A stretch of DNA of 43,149 nucleotides, taken from Candidatus Poribacteria bacterium. Its GTDB lineage: Bacteria > Poribacteria > WGA-4E > GCA-2687025. Shown piece by piece: positions 9,074-17,216 of the stretch. Positions within the stretch are counted from its first letter, which is position 1, and each line of letters starts with the position of its first letter. The position numbers were made by a program, and so were the translations under genes. Under the pieces are notes generated by a model that searched no databases, was not told the DNA's origin, and saw only the letters and a list, made by a program, of their open reading frames with translations. The stretch lies in the NCBI GenBank assembly GCA_018644665.1, contig JABGQA010000132.1:1-43149 (forward strand), written 5' to 3'.

Positions 9074-9086
9074 CACGCTCGGAGCC
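9074..9086 (+). repeat. Leader block shared by HEAT paralogues 2 and 3, copy 1
   Basis: The 13 bases cacgctcggagcc occur just upstream of the start codon here and again at 12048-12060 before paralogue 3. The flanking bases are also similar (gcttcctt.ccggtt against gcgttcctgccgtc). The block contains the likely ribosome-binding GGAG. It shows that the duplication unit included the translation-initiation region. Similarity to the leader of paralogue 1 is not evident. Confidence 0.6.
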
Positions 9087-9091
9087 TACCG

Positions 9092-11881
9092 ATGACCATC
9101 CCCCGCATCGCTACGTTGCTGACCATGTCCCTCGTCGTTTCGAGTTGCCTTGCGCAAGGCGCGCCCAACGGACGCGAACCGGACGCGGTATCCGACGAGG
9201 ACCGAGCGCGTATCGCGATAGACGCGCTCGGGGACCCGGCTGCCCACGTCCTCCGTAGCGACGGACTACTGCCACCCCAAGGCGCCGCCATCTACCAGTT
9301 GGTAATGCTCGGCGATGCCGGGACTCCGGTGCTGATCGAACTGCTCCACAGCGAATCTCCAGAGGTGCAGCATCGCGCGCTACAACTTCTCGGCGCGCTC
9401 GCCCCTACGAACGCCTTGGAGGCACTAACCGACATCCTGTGGACGCTGCACGAAACGAGGATCCGGGATTCGATATTGCGGCAGTTGGCTAGGATCGACA
9501 GGGACTACACGGCCGACGTGATTCTCGCCTCGCTGGACAAGACGCCCCCGAGCGCGCCGAGCGGCACGCGCTGCGACCTTCTGGCACGCGCCGGCGACAT
9601 CCGCGTGATCCCCCACCTACGGCCGTTCCTGACAGGCTCCGAACCCTACGGACGTAGGCGGGCGGCGGAGATGCTGGCGAGGTTCGGCGACCCGGACGCG
9701 GTCACCGTGCTGATCGAACTGTGGGAGAGCCTGGACAAGAACGTCGATCGGGCCGAGCGAGAGAAGATATCTGGCACGCTGTCTCACAGCGGGGACGAGC
9801 GCGCCATCCCAATCGCTCTGTGGACGCTGCGGAGCAACAAGTCCGCGATATCGGGTTCGCCATTGCCTCGCGAGTTCGGCCTACGCCTCGTGCCCCATCT
9901 CCTGCGAGGAGTCCGGCGCGCCGCGCCCATGTATCTGGAGGGTCTCGCCAACGCGTTGAAAGCCGTCCACTACGGCAGAGGCCAGGAGGGATGGGATGGC
10001 GTCCCTCCCTCGCCCGAGCACGTCGACCTGTACGGAAGCGCCCTTCTGGATCATCGGTACGCCACGGAACCTTACGGGCGAAGCCTTCCCGACGCGGAAC
10101 TACGCGGGACGATCGCCCAAGCGCTGTCGTCCCTCGGCGACGAGGGTAGGGCATACCTACGGCGGGGCGTCCACAAGCCATACGCGTATGCCGCGTCGTT
10201 GCGTGCCCTGGCCTCTTACAACGACATTGAAGCGCTACACGAACTCGCCGCCCTGGCTACTGACGCGTCGTATCCCCACCGCGATACAGCGGTGGAGGCG
10301 TTCGCGTCGATCGCCTGGCTGTGGCAAGACGCCGCGGAGCCCTACTGGCTGGCGCTTCTCCACGACGAGAGCATCGACGTGTCGTCCTCGGCCAGGCGCC
10401 ACATCGCCCGAAGCCGCCCAACGAACGCGGCCGCGCTTCTCACGCCGCTGCTGAAGTCCGAGGACCCAACCGTCCGAGCGACGGCCCAGCGTATGCACAC
10501 ATTCTACGTTGAGCGCCCTGGGGCGAATCCCAACGAAGGCCTGGACATACGCGTTGCCACGGACCGCGAGGCGTACGGATATACCGACGACATCACCTTG
10601 ACCATCGAACTGACCAACGGCGGCCATCTGCCGATCACGATCGACACGTTCCTGTTCGACAACCCGACATACATCTCGAATAATCTCGACCTTGAACTCG
10701 TCCTGCCGGACGGGGCACGACGGACCTACCCCAACCATGGCGGAGGACCCGACTGGGCCCGGACGACGGACTACGTCCGAACCCTGGAGCCGGGCGACCG
10801 GATCGCGACGCACATCGACGTGCGCCGGCATTGTCGACCCGCCATGCCCGGCATATATCGCGCGCAGCTTGCCTACGGCCACTCCTCACAGTTTCGAGGC
10901 CAGCGGTCAGCGTCGCCGCAGCTGGCGCCACTCGTCAGGTCCAACCGAATCGAGTTCCGGTTGGCCGCCCCGTCGCGGGCGCACGTGGACGAACTCGTGG
11001 CCCGGTTGGACATCGCCAGCCTCGCCGATGAAAGCTACGCCGCCATCGCACGCATCTGCCGTACGTTTGGCGACTTGCGCGATCCGAGCACTATCGCTGC
11101 CCTTGCCGCGCTCGCCCACCTTCCCAAGCACCCGCGGCGCGTGCGCAACGCCGACCTGATTCGCAAGGACGCGCGCAAGGCGCTCGCAGGGTTCGACACG
11201 CCCGCGCTGGTCCCCGTGTGGATCGAGCTGCTGGACGAAAGGACCGGCCTACCCGCGCAGCAGCTCGGGAAGTTGGGCGACAGTCGCGCGATCGGACCCC
11301 TCCGCGGCCGCGCGTTCCACAGTATAGGTTCAGGGCCGGGTTCGGTGGACGGAGCGGCCGCTGCCGCGTTGAGCCAACTTGGGGATGACAGCGCCATGCG
11401 ATTCGCACGGCGCCGGGCGCTGGCAACGATGGACCCCAACGACGAAACCACGTGGGACGACGGCATTGAGGCGTTCTTAGTCGCGATGCCCGGCGAGGGC
11501 CCCACGGACCTTCTGCGCCATGAGCACCCCGGGGTGCGCAGCGCGGCCATCCACGCAGCGAAGCGCGACGGGCGTGTAGCCGTGCTCGCGAAGGCGCTCG
11601 CCGACACGGATGCGCGGATTCGCCGACAGGCCATGCAGGCCTTGACACGTCGATGGGGGGTTAGCGATGACGAGGAAGACGAGCCCGCAATACGCATCGA
11701 CGCGCTTCGGCACGCCCTCGCCGACCCAGAACTCGATGTACGTCGCGCGGCAGCGATCGGCCTGGCCGAGGACGGTGACGATGCAGGCGTGTCACTACTC
11801 CGCGAAGACCTTCACGCTCGCGACCACGCGACGCGAACGCGCGCCCGCAGCGCCCTGCTCAAGCTTCACCAGTACCGCTGA
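9092..11881 (+). CDS. Exported HEAT/beta-sandwich/HEAT protein, paralogue 2 (possible lipoprotein)
   Basis: 929 aa. CGGAG precedes the ATG by eight bases. The N terminus is hydrophobic, and VSSC at residues 16-19 fits a lipobox, so this copy may be membrane-anchored whereas its neighbours look freely exported; ordinary signal-peptidase cleavage after CLA is the alternative. The layout matches paralogue 1: HEAT-like repeats to about residue 480, a beta-sandwich from about 482 (LDIRVATDREAYGYTDDITL) to 626, then more repeats to the end (GDSRAIGPLRG, LGDDSAMRFARR, GLAEDGDDAGVSLLREDLHA). It starts 75 bases after paralogue 1. It shares with paralogue 3 both its signal-peptide motif PRIATLL and a 13-base leader block. 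No catalytic motif is visible. Confidence 0.85.
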   Translation: MTIPRIATLLTMSLVVSSCLAQGAPNGREPDAVSDEDRARIAIDALGDPAAHVLRSDGLLPPQGAAIYQLVMLGDAGTPVLIELLHSESPEVQHRALQLLGALAPTNALEALTDILWTLHETRIRDSILRQLARIDRDYTADVILASLDKTPPSAPSGTRCDLLARAGDIRVIPHLRPFLTGSEPYGRRRAAEMLARFGDPDAVTVLIELWESLDKNVDRAEREKISGTLSHSGDERAIPIALWTLRSNKSAISGSPLPREFGLRLVPHLLRGVRRAAPMYLEGLANALKAVHYGRGQEGWDGVPPSPEHVDLYGSALLDHRYATEPYGRSLPDAELRGTIAQALSSLGDEGRAYLRRGVHKPYAYAASLRALASYNDIEALHELAALATDASYPHRDTAVEAFASIAWLWQDAAEPYWLALLHDESIDVSSSARRHIARSRPTNAAALLTPLLKSEDPTVRATAQRMHTFYVERPGANPNEGLDIRVATDREAYGYTDDITLTIELTNGGHLPITIDTFLFDNPTYISNNLDLELVLPDGARRTYPNHGGGPDWARTTDYVRTLEPGDRIATHIDVRRHCRPAMPGIYRAQLAYGHSSQFRGQRSASPQLAPLVRSNRIEFRLAAPSRAHVDELVARLDIASLADESYAAIARICRTFGDLRDPSTIAALAALAHLPKHPRRVRNADLIRKDARKALAGFDTPALVPVWIELLDERTGLPAQQLGKLGDSRAIGPLRGRAFHSIGSGPGSVDGAAAAALSQLGDDSAMRFARRRALATMDPNDETTWDDGIEAFLVAMPGEGPTDLLRHEHPGVRSAAIHAAKRDGRVAVLAKALADTDARIRRQAMQALTRRWGVSDDEEDEPAIRIDALRHALADPELDVRRAAAIGLAEDGDDAGVSLLREDLHARDHATRTRARSALLKLHQYR

Positions 11882-11892
11882 CGACCCCCGCT

Positions 11893-11943
11893 GGCGAGGA
11901 AATATCGGACGTCCTCGCCATGGAGGCCCCTTCTCAGGGCCTC
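11893..11943 (+). terminator. Two consecutive stem-loops after HEAT paralogue 2
   Basis: Stem 1 is 11893-11919, with perfect 8-bp arms ggcgagga/tcctcgcc and an 11-base loop. Stem 2 is 11923-11943, with perfect 7-bp arms gaggccc/gggcctc and a 7-base loop. They begin 12 bases after the TGA at 11879-11881. There is no T-tract, so they could be an attenuator or mRNA 3'-end protector between paralogues 2 and 3 rather than a classical terminator. Confidence 0.4.
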
Positions 11944-12047
11944 TGCTTCAGGGCGTCCGCGTAGCGCGCCGTGCAACTCCTGCTGCACAATCAAACGCCG
12001 GATCTGCGGGAATCGCCGCGCCTGGCGCCCGAAGCGTTCCTGCCGTC

Positions 12048-12060
12048 CACGCTCGGAGCC
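12048..12060 (+). repeat. Leader block shared by HEAT paralogues 2 and 3, copy 2
   Basis: Second copy of cacgctcggagcc, five bases before the ATG at 12066, identical to 9074-9086. It supports the chosen start codon of paralogue 3, because the duplicated unit places the same element at the same position relative to ATG. Confidence 0.6.
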
Positions 12061-12065
12061 CAGCC

Positions 12066-14867
12066 ATGCCCACCCCACGCATCGCAACGTTGCTCGCCCT
12101 GATGTTCGTCGTCCCGGTCTCCTTCGCGCGGGACGCGCCCGATCCGTCCGACCCGAAAGCCGTGTCGGACGAGGAGCGCGCACGCGTAGTGATCGACGCA
12201 CTCACCGACCCGGATGCCTACGTCCGTCTCAACAACGGCCTCCTCCCGTCGCAGGGAGCGGCCATGTACCAACTGCTGATGCTCGGTGACTCCGCGACGG
12301 CGACGCTGCTTGAGGTGCTCGACTGCGAGCTGCCCGCAGCGCGGCGCGCGGCGCTGCGCCTGTTGGGCGTCCTTGGTCTCAAGGATGCGCTGGAGTCGAT
12401 AGAGGCAGTCATGAAGGCGGAACACGACCCGTACACGCGAGGCGTGGCGCTCTCTGCGATGCTCGGGCTGGCCCCGGAGTACACGGCCGAAGTGGTCTTC
12501 GCGTCGCTGGACAGCCGGTCGCGCGACTTCGTTGGCCGTTGCTCGATCCTCGCCAAGATGGGAGATACACGCGTGATTCCCCACCTCCGGCCGCTCCTGG
12601 AAGGCGAGGTGTACACACGCAGAACGGCGGCCGAACTGCTGGCGACGTTCGGCGATGCCGAAGCGGCGACCGTGCTGCTTGAGGCGTACAGAAGTCTGGG
12701 CGTCGACACGGAGCAGGACCGACGGGCGCGTGAGAGTGCGTTCCGCGCGCTGGTAGGTAGCGGCGACGAGCGCGCCATCCCCTTGATCGTTGCTTTATTC
12801 GACGGCTCCTCGCGCCATCCGGAGGAGGGCGACTCCCCCGTTCGGGCGCCCAAGGACGCGTACCGCTACGGAAGCGCGATCGTGCCGCCGATGCTTGAGG
12901 CGATAACACCAGGCGATGTCGTCAACGTCGGGAGCATCGCGCAGTTCCTGCGCGACCTGCACTGGGGGCAGCGGCCTGAGGGGCCGCCGAACACGGCCCC
13001 CTCGCCCGACCACGTCGACGACTACGCTCGCGCCCTCATGGACCCGCGGTACGCGATTGAGCCGTACCGGTCCTACAACGTGGACTCGCGACTGCGATCG
13101 ACCCTTGCGGAAGCGGTGGCGTCTCTCGGGGAGGAGGGCAAGGAACGCCTGCGCCGCGCCGTCCACACGGCCACGGCACACCGCGAGGCGCTGAAGGCCC
13201 TCGCTTCATACAGCGACGAAGCGACGGCGCACGAACTGGGCTCGCTCGCGACGGACGTCTCCTACCCGTACCGCGAACCGGCCATCGCGCAGTTTGCAGA
13301 CATGGCCTGGCTGCACGAGGACGCAGCGGAGCCCTATTGGCTGACGCTTCTCGCCGACGAGACGATCGACGCGGCGCCGGCGTGCATACGTCACATCTCC
13401 CTGGGGCGCCCTGCCAAAACGGGAGCCCTTCTCGCCCGACTGCTGCAGTCCGACGACCCCGCCATCCGAGAGCGGGCGCGAGGGGCCCACAGCAGATACG
13501 TCGATGCCGCGCCCGCGGACTGGCAGGAGGGCCTGCGTATACGAGTCGCCACGGATCGCCAGGCGTACGGCTACGACGAGGACATCACTCTCACCGTCGA
13601 GTTCATCAACGCTGGCGAACGGCCGATGCAGATGAACACGACCGTGTTCGACAGACCGCTGTACGGGCTCGACGCCTTCAACCTTGAACTTGTGACGCCG
13701 GACGGTGACGTGCGCGCGTACCCCGCCGACAGCGGTCACGGCAGTCACGGGGTCGCGCCCACGGAAGGCCAACCCCGCACGCTACAGCCGGGCGATGTCG
13801 TCTCGACGCAGCGAAATCTCCGCACCCGCTGTCGCCGACCCGGCACGTACCGGGCTCAGGTTTCCCGCGGACATCTCCCGGGGTCCTCCGGGTGGCGGTA
13901 CGCGTCTCCTCGTCCGGCGCCGCTTCTGACGTCCAACGTGGCCGAGTTCAGACTGGACGCTCCATCGCGCGCGTTCGTGGACGATCTCGTCGCCCGGTTG
14001 CACCCGGGTCTCCTGACAAACGACAGCCACAAGTCGATGCGGGGCATCTGCGGAACGCTGGGCGCATTGCGAGATCCGCGAGCCATCGATGCCCTCCGAG
14101 CGCTCGCGCTCGTTCCCTTGCATCCGTTCGCGGTCCGCAACATGCAGGCGATCAGTGGGCACGCGCAGAAGGCGCTGGCGGAGTTCCACACGACCGACCT
14201 CGTCCCCATGTGGATCGAGCTCCTGGATCGGCCACACGCCAATGCCGCCAGCCAGCTCGGAGAGCTCGGCGATCGCCGCGCCATCGTGCCGCTCCGTATG
14301 CGCGCGTTCCGGTTTCCGCTTGCGGGCGCGTACGACATGGAAGCCGTGGCCGCGTTGAGCCAACTCGGCGACAACGACGCCATCCACGCCGTACGTCGGG
14401 ACATTCTGACCAAGATAGACCCCAAGGACGAGGCCACGTGGTTCCGAGCCGTGGAGGTCTTCTCGCTGAACCTGCCCGGCGAGCAGACGATGGACCTACT
14501 GAGCCACGAGCGTCCGGGAGTGCGGGCCGCAGCCGTCTACATCGCCACCCGCGAAGGCTACGTAGACGTGCTGGCGAGCGCGGCCTCCGACCTGGACGCG
14601 AGGATTCGTCGCCGGGCCGTTGACGGGCTAGCCGCCCGGAGCGGGGTCCGCGACGACGACCCGGCGGAGCCCGCTCTACGCGCCGACGCCCTACGCCGCT
14701 CGCTTGTCGACGTCAACCACGGCATCCGCCGCACCGCCGCGATCGGACTGGCGCAGGCCGGCGACGACTCCGGCGAACCGGTGCTGCGTGAAGACCTTCA
14801 CGCCCGCGACCACGCGCTCCGCGTGCGCGCGCGCTGGGCTCTCATGGCCATTGGCCGGCTCCACTGA
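12066..14867 (+). CDS. Exported HEAT/beta-sandwich/HEAT protein, paralogue 3
   Basis: 933 aa from the ATG at 12066. The frame is open back to 11667 inside paralogue 2, but the signal peptide MPTPRIATLLALMFVVPVSF and the conserved GGAG leader fix this start. There is no lipobox; cleavage is likely after SFA. Repeats fill about residues 35-480. The beta-rich central domain starts about 487 (LRIRVATDRQAYGYDEDITL) and ends near 628, and a second repeat block follows. The segment MYQLLMLGD near residue 67 and the closing GEPVLREDLHARDHALR have close counterparts in the other two copies. It is separated from paralogue 2 by 184 bases holding two hairpins. No enzymatic motif is visible; binding or scaffolding in the envelope is the best guess. 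Confidence 0.85.
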   Translation: MPTPRIATLLALMFVVPVSFARDAPDPSDPKAVSDEERARVVIDALTDPDAYVRLNNGLLPSQGAAMYQLLMLGDSATATLLEVLDCELPAARRAALRLLGVLGLKDALESIEAVMKAEHDPYTRGVALSAMLGLAPEYTAEVVFASLDSRSRDFVGRCSILAKMGDTRVIPHLRPLLEGEVYTRRTAAELLATFGDAEAATVLLEAYRSLGVDTEQDRRARESAFRALVGSGDERAIPLIVALFDGSSRHPEEGDSPVRAPKDAYRYGSAIVPPMLEAITPGDVVNVGSIAQFLRDLHWGQRPEGPPNTAPSPDHVDDYARALMDPRYAIEPYRSYNVDSRLRSTLAEAVASLGEEGKERLRRAVHTATAHREALKALASYSDEATAHELGSLATDVSYPYREPAIAQFADMAWLHEDAAEPYWLTLLADETIDAAPACIRHISLGRPAKTGALLARLLQSDDPAIRERARGAHSRYVDAAPADWQEGLRIRVATDRQAYGYDEDITLTVEFINAGERPMQMNTTVFDRPLYGLDAFNLELVTPDGDVRAYPADSGHGSHGVAPTEGQPRTLQPGDVVSTQRNLRTRCRRPGTYRAQVSRGHLPGSSGWRYASPRPAPLLTSNVAEFRLDAPSRAFVDDLVARLHPGLLTNDSHKSMRGICGTLGALRDPRAIDALRALALVPLHPFAVRNMQAISGHAQKALAEFHTTDLVPMWIELLDRPHANAASQLGELGDRRAIVPLRMRAFRFPLAGAYDMEAVAALSQLGDNDAIHAVRRDILTKIDPKDEATWFRAVEVFSLNLPGEQTMDLLSHERPGVRAAAVYIATREGYVDVLASAASDLDARIRRRAVDGLAARSGVRDDDPAEPALRADALRRSLVDVNHGIRRTAAIGLAQAGDDSGEPVLREDLHARDHALRVRARWALMAIGRLH

Positions 14868-14955
14868 CGGCCGCTGTCGTCCAGCGTTGCGCATCTCGCG
14901 CGGTGTGGCTATCGCATTACGTAGCAACATCGGATGGGCATGTTGGAGCAAGACC

Positions 14956-15513
14956 ATGCGCGCAGGGACAGATCACGGCGACGGCGGGATCGACGAGCTG
15001 AGAGAAGCGATTTCCGGGATCATCGCCCGCCTTGAGGCTGTCGAGGGTTCAACAGGAGGAAAGAAGCAGGAGTCGGGCGCCCCGCCCACCATCGCGGTTA
15101 CGAAGCTCAAGGGCTTCTGCGTCGAGGGAGGCCGCATATTCACCCACGAGACCGGCTACTGCGGAAAGGGCACGCTGAGCGCCGACAGATCAGTGCTATA
15201 TGTCCCAACGCCCGCGGTGGAAGCGAATCGTGAACTCCCGGCGGAGGAGACCGAGCGCCTGTTCACTCCCCTGGGCAACCGGCAGCGCGTGGTGTTGCTC
15301 CGCGCGCTGAGCCATGATGCGCCGACGGGCTCGGGCGCGCTACGCGACGCCACGGGCTTGACCGAAGGCCAGTTCTACCACCACATGGGCGAACTCTACG
15401 CGCAGGGGTACACCTCGAAGTCCGGGCAGGATCGCTACCAGTTGTCGGACAAGGGCAAGGTGATGCTCGTGGTCGCCGAGGCCCTCGCCGCCGATCTTGG
15501 GAGCGCGAGATAG
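14956..15513 (+). CDS. ArsR-like winged-helix protein
   Basis: 185 aa from the ATG at 14956, preceded by GGAG at eight bases. An in-frame extension back to 14704 overlaps paralogue 3 and has shadow composition. Residues 9-28 (IDELREAISGIIARLEAV) look like a short coiled coil. A middle segment with two cysteines (GFCVEGGR and TGYCGKG) has no recognised motif. Residues about 105-180 form a winged helix: LFTPLGNRQRVVLLRALS, recognition region ATGLTEGQFYHHMGELYAQG, then a wing YQLSDKGKVML. ArsR/MarR-like domains of this kind bind operator DNA as dimers. It lies 88 bases after the HEAT cluster on the same strand, so it may regulate that cluster; the ligand is unknown. Confidence 0.75.
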   Translation: MRAGTDHGDGGIDELREAISGIIARLEAVEGSTGGKKQESGAPPTIAVTKLKGFCVEGGRIFTHETGYCGKGTLSADRSVLYVPTPAVEANRELPAEETERLFTPLGNRQRVVLLRALSHDAPTGSGALRDATGLTEGQFYHHMGELYAQGYTSKSGQDRYQLSDKGKVMLVVAEALAADLGSAR

Positions 15514-15524
15514 TCGGGCGCCAC

Positions 15525-16127
15525 TCACTCGACCGGCGCCGGCGCTGCGGCGCGAGGCGCGATCACCGCGCGGATCATCCAGTCGAACGCACCGTTCACG
15601 TCCGCGACGTGCGCGCCCGGCAGGGCCCGTTTCGAGTGGGTTTGGGTGACGCTCTCGTCGCAGCCCACGTACACGCCCTTCGTCTGCGCGGGATCGAACG
15701 TGACGCACACGTAGAACTGCTCGGGCGCGGCCGTGGCGGGGACGTCCACGAGCACCCACGCCCACTCGCCACGCGCGAACCGCGCATACGGCGCGCCGAC
15801 CTGCGCGAGCACGTTCATGTCCGCGTCCGCGATGTAGACGTTGAAGTCCTCGTCCGGCGCCTGTGGGTAGCCGTATCGGCTGCCGTACACCTGCACGCGC
15901 GTCACGTCCCACTCGCCGTCGGGCCGGTCGAACAGCACGGCGTGACCCGAGCCAGCGATGCTGCGCTTCCCGTCCATCGTCCCGTCGTCATGTTTCAGCG
16001 TGACCACTCGAGGAGGCGCCTCCTCCGCTGTTCGCGCGGAGTCCGAGACGGGCGGGGGCACAGCGCACGCCATCCAGGCGCTCGCGCACGTCAGGGCCAG
16101 GCACACGGTCAACGTGTAGCGGGTCAT
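15525..16127 (-). CDS. Small exported protein of unknown function, possible lipoprotein
   Basis: 200 aa from the ATG at 16125-16127, with AGGAGA six bases upstream. A frame extended to 17378 crosses the GST gene and is rejected. The N terminus is a signal sequence with cysteines (TCASAWMAC). WMAC is an imperfect lipobox, so lipid attachment is uncertain. The mature part is beta-rich with recurring aromatic and aspartate residues (GKRSIAGSGHAVLF, RYGYPQAPDEDFNVYI, VDVPATAAPEQFYVCVTFDP). This looks like a compact beta-sandwich or binding domain. I do not recognise a named family. It converges on the winged-helix gene with an 11-base gap and is divergent from the GST gene. Confidence 0.7.
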   Translation of the reverse strand: MTRYTLTVCLALTCASAWMACAVPPPVSDSARTAEEAPPRVVTLKHDDGTMDGKRSIAGSGHAVLFDRPDGEWDVTRVQVYGSRYGYPQAPDEDFNVYIADADMNVLAQVGAPYARFARGEWAWVLVDVPATAAPEQFYVCVTFDPAQTKGVYVGCDESVTQTHSKRALPGAHVADVNGAFDWMIRAVIAPRAAAPAPVE

Positions 16128-16283
16128 GTCGAGTCTCCTGCATCTTCGCCGGGCGTTTGCCCGAAGTATAGTGCGCACGCAACTGACCCGCACGCGGCGT
16201 GGCCGGATCCACGTGCATGATCGCCGTGAGGCGCCGCACAATGGCCGAGGGAAGCGCATCGCGAGCGAAGCCGGGAGAAGGCG

Positions 16284-17216
16284 ATGTACGCGAACGAGAA
16301 GACCGACCAGGGCGATTGGGACCGCCAGGACGACGAGTTCCGTGACTGGGTCACGCGCGACGGCTCGTCGGACTACCCGGCCGAGCCGGGACGATACCAC
16401 CTGTACGTGTCGCTCGCGTGTCCATGGGCGCACCGCACGGTAATCGTGCGGAAGCTCAAGCGGCTCCAGGATGTAGTCGGCATGACCGTCGTCGATCCGA
16501 TCAGAAACGACGAGGACGGCTGGGCCTTCCGGGAGGGGCCGGGCCACTCCGCAGACCCCGTCAACGGCTGGCAGTTCCTGAAGCAGGCGTACACGGGAAC
16601 GAGGCCCGGCTACGACGCGCGCGTGACGGTGCCGGTTCTCTGGGACAAGCAAGCCGGCCGGATCGTCAGCAACGTCGACGAAGACATCATGCGCATGCTG
16701 AACGCCGCCTTCGACGACTATACCGACGCTGATCTGGCCCTCCTCCCCGACGGGCTCGTCCCCGAGATCGACCGCGTCAACGACTTCATCTATCCGTCCA
16801 TCAACGACGGCGTGTACCGGTCGGGCTTCGCGACCACGCAGGACGCCTACGACAAGGCGGTGGCCGCGTTGTTCGACGCGCTCAATCGGCTCGAAGAGCG
16901 GCTCTCCGAGCGCCGGTATCTCGTGGGCCGCGCCATCACGGAAGCTGACTGGCGCCTGTTCCCAACGCTCATCCGGTTCGACGCCGTCTACCACGGCCAC
17001 TTCAAGTGCAACATACGCAGACTCATCGACTACCCAAATCTCTACGGCTACACCCTCGACCTGTATCAACAGCCCGGCGTCGCGGACACGGTCGACTTCG
17101 ACCACATCAAGAGGCACTACTACATCACGCATGACGATCTCAACCCAACGCAGGTTGTTCCCCTGGGCCCGGACATGGATCTCACGGCCCCGCATGGTCG
17201 AGATGCGATCGGGTAG
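16284..17216 (+). CDS. yqjG: Glutathionyl-hydroquinone reductase (Xi/omega-class GST, YqjG/ECM4 type)
   Basis: 310 aa. GGAGAAGG precedes the ATG. The thioredoxin-fold N-terminal half contains YVSLACPWAHRTVIV, with the catalytic cysteine Cys46 in the diagnostic CPWAHRT motif of glutathionyl-hydroquinone reductases. These reduce glutathionyl adducts of hydroquinones via a Cys-glutathione intermediate. Further hallmarks are TVPVLWDKQAGRIVSNVDEDIMRML (residues 113-137, with the Ser/Asn glutathione-site region), and the all-helical C-terminal half with ITEADWRLFPTLIRFDAVYHGHFKCN. Cytosolic. It implies glutathione or a similar thiol is used; no glutathione biosynthesis gene is in the window. Its last bases overlap the start of the next gene. 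Confidence 0.92.
   Translation: MYANEKTDQGDWDRQDDEFRDWVTRDGSSDYPAEPGRYHLYVSLACPWAHRTVIVRKLKRLQDVVGMTVVDPIRNDEDGWAFREGPGHSADPVNGWQFLKQAYTGTRPGYDARVTVPVLWDKQAGRIVSNVDEDIMRMLNAAFDDYTDADLALLPDGLVPEIDRVNDFIYPSINDGVYRSGFATTQDAYDKAVAALFDALNRLEERLSERRYLVGRAITEADWRLFPTLIRFDAVYHGHFKCNIRRLIDYPNLYGYTLDLYQQPGVADTVDFDHIKRHYYITHDDLNPTQVVPLGPDMDLTAPHGRDAIG

Noticed and set aside
11667..12065. N-terminal extension of HEAT paralogue 3 to 11667
   Set aside because: It overlaps the end of paralogue 2. The conserved leader and signal peptide support 12066.
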